Assembly: GCA_947561585.1 (NCBI GenBank)
Contig: CANNZV010001167.1
Location: 1 to 64,000 of the forward strand
Origin: Caprella mutica
Taxonomy: Eukaryota; Arthropoda; Malacostraca; Amphipoda; Caprellidae
Reading direction: 5' to 3'
Length of the DNA: 64,000 nt
The position numbers and the translations under genes are program-made. Positions 61,953-64,000 of this stretch are shown here, piece by piece; the first letter of the stretch is position 1, and each line of letters opens with the position of its first letter. The notes under the pieces are model-generated. The model searched no databases and was not told the origin of the DNA. It saw only the letters and a list, made by a program, of their open reading frames with translations.

Positions 61953-62311
61953 TAGAGTTTTTTTTTTGTTTGAATTCATCCTTTGGACACCATCCAATTA
62001 CAAAAATTATATATATACTAGTCACGTAAATTTTGTGTAAGTTATTTCTGGTCCTACACACAGAGAGAGGATTAGTTGAATCAAATCATATTTGATTTGT
62101 TTTGACTAAATTTTATGGTTTATCTGTGCGCCTACCTATGTGGTGAGTTGCAGGTACTATTTAATATGAGTTAAATTGACGTTAGTTAAAACAACAGATA
62201 TGTGAGTTGATTATTTTTAATTCCCGATGGTTACAACAACTACCTGTGATAGTCAAAAACTCGTGATGGTTGAATCAAATAAATGTAATGGATAAAACAA
62301 CTACAGAACAA

Positions 62312-63226
62312 GGTTATATCAACTACTCGTGTAGGTTATATCAACTACTCATGTAGGTTATACCAACTACTTCTGTAAGTTATACCAACTACTCGTGCAG
62401 GTTATACCAACTACTCGTGTAGGTTACATTAACTACTCGTGTAGGTTATATCAACTACTCGTGTAGGTTATATCAACTACTCGTGTAAGTTATATCAACT
62501 ACTCGTGAAAGTTATATCAACTACTCATGTAGGTTATACCAACTACTCGTGTAGGTTATTCCAACTACTCGTGCAGGTTATACCAACTACTCGTGTAGGT
62601 TACATTTACTACTCATGTAAGTTATATCAACTACTCGTGTAAGTTATATCAACTACTCGTGTAGGTTATATCAACTACTCGTGTTGGTTATATCAATTAC
62701 TCGTGTTGGTTACATCAACTACTCGTGTAGGTTATATCAACTACTCGTGTAGGTTATACCAACTACTCGTGTAGGTTATACCAACTACTCGTGTAGGTTA
62801 CATTAACTACTCGTATAGGTGATATCAACTACTCATGTAGGTTATATCAACTACTCGTGCAGGTTATACCAACTACTCGTGTAGGTTATACCGACTGCTT
62901 GTGTAGGTTATACCAAATACTCGTGTAGGTTATACAAACTACTCGTGTAGGTTACATTAACTACTCGTATAGGTGATATCAACTACTCATGTAGGTTATA
63001 TCAACTACTCGGTTAGGTTATATCAACTACTCGTGTTGGTTATACCAACTACTCGTGTAGGTTATACCAACTACTCGTGTAGGTTACATTACTCGTATAG
63101 GTGATATCAACTACTCGTGTAGGTTATATCAACTACTCGGTTAGGTTATATCAACTACTCGTGTAGGTTATATCAACTACTCGTGTAGGTTATATCATCT
63201 TCTCGTGTTGGTTATATCAACTACTT
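62312..63226. repeat. 22-bp minisatellite array, copy C
   Basis: Same array, about two units shorter than A and B. One unit is shortened near 63087, where ATTAACTACTCG has become ATTACTCG. Confidence 0.95.
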
Positions 63227-63869
63227 ACTAAGTAAATGTATATCAACTATTATAGTGTAGGTTGAAATATCGGTGTCTGGTTAGCAGTAGCCAAACATTT
63301 TACAAGACTTTTTCAGTCACTATATTTACTCTATTGAATTATAATCTCGAGTTAGGTCCCGGTATCAATTAGATTAGACTATTTATTTTCTAGGACCAAA
63401 TCTAACATGTTCACATTTATTTTCTACTTTTGCTTCTGTGATATGCATACTATTTTAATTTTAAAAAATAATTGATCACCTAGACCTATCCTTGCTTTTT
63501 GAAATGTTTTCGATCCTATGAATTGATCTATGGTTATCAGTTGTAAATTAATAGATTAGATTGAATAAGTAATCTCATCAGGTCAGTTTATAAATAAGTA
63601 GTTAGATGACATAAATAACTTTACGTAGTGATAAATAGGTAGACTAGATGAATTAATTAACCAGGCTAGATTACAAAAGTTGATAAATCTTTGATATGCT
63701 GCAATTGTACTATAACTTAATGAATAATAAATTAATGATAAAGGCTCTATCTTCTAAACCATATTTTAGAGCAATTCATCTTCCTCATAGGCACTGATAT
63801 TGAAATATGCTAATAGAATTACCAAGGTCAAATTGAAAACGAAATATAAACATTTAAGTTTTAGATTTA

Positions 63870-63930
63870 TTATTTAGAAGTACAATTTGAATTCTCGTCA
63901 CTTTCTTTCACGACTGTAGGTTGCCAGTTT
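63870..63930 (-). CDS. Candidate terminal exon, copy C (gene cut by window end)
   Basis: Same terminal block as 12102-12162 with the same acceptor and stop codons. The remaining exons would lie just beyond 64000. Confidence 0.33.
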
Positions 63931-64000
63931 CTGAAATAAGAGATTCGTATATTAATATATATTGAATAGAAATTCTCAGTATCGTTCATATACATTATCA

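Larger units (their letters stand above)
48000..64000 (+). repeat. Tandem segmental duplication, copy C (cut by window end)
   Basis: Third copy of the unit, ending inside the terminal exon-like block just after the 22-bp minisatellite. It lacks both the 2 kb insertion of A and the 8.17 kb transposon of B. It has its own expansion at 52564-57667, where a ~1.4 kb stretch is present twice around unique DNA. Confidence 0.9.

Overview
The window is AT-rich eukaryotic DNA with spliced genes, GT-AG introns and microexon-like blocks. It is dominated by repeats and by remains of hAT, Tc1/mariner, gypsy-like and foldback elements. No bacterial gene organisation is visible. The repeat content and phase-1 microexons suggest an arthropod, plausibly a sap-feeding hemipteran, but this is an inference and not proven by any single gene.

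The overriding structure is a head-to-tail segmental duplication. Copy A is 1-19297, copy B is 19298-47999 and copy C is 48000-64000, cut by the window end. Each starts with the same sequence. Shared parts are nearly identical by eye, but the copies differ by large events. A carries a ~2 kb insertion (1111-3093) and a ~2.9 kb deletion at 6003/6004. B carries an 8.17 kb transposon (26553-34725) flanked by a TA duplication, with clean empty sites in A and C, plus ~350 bp near 47250. C carries an internal duplication and unique DNA between its AG-rich array and the exon pair (52564-57667). The pattern of shared differences is mosaic.

Order inside a unit: 5' non-coding DNA with short phrase-like repeats; an AG-rich minisatellite of 1.8-2.4 kb; two minus-strand exon-like blocks of an unknown gene; a gypsy-like leader and broken gag; GC-rich minisatellites; a hairpin element; a broken hAT transposase; a 22-bp minisatellite of about 1 kb; a second set of minus-strand exon-like blocks; a 147-bp MITE; degenerate tandem repeats; a two-exon RING-finger gene on the minus strand; and a conserved, hairpin-rich ~150-bp element.

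The best protein-coding gene is the RING gene, predicted at 565 aa. Its C3HC4 finger is split by a 161-bp intron. Complete copies lie in A (16144-18002) and B (44509-46367); in C it would lie past the window end. Everything else coding is fragmentary: microexon candidates with good splice sites but interrupted frames, a frameshifted gag, an internally deleted hAT transposase, and a Tc1-like transposase with lost catalytic residues. Because the copies are so similar and differ mainly by insertions and deletions, collapse or false duplication of haplotypes in the assembly should be kept in mind.
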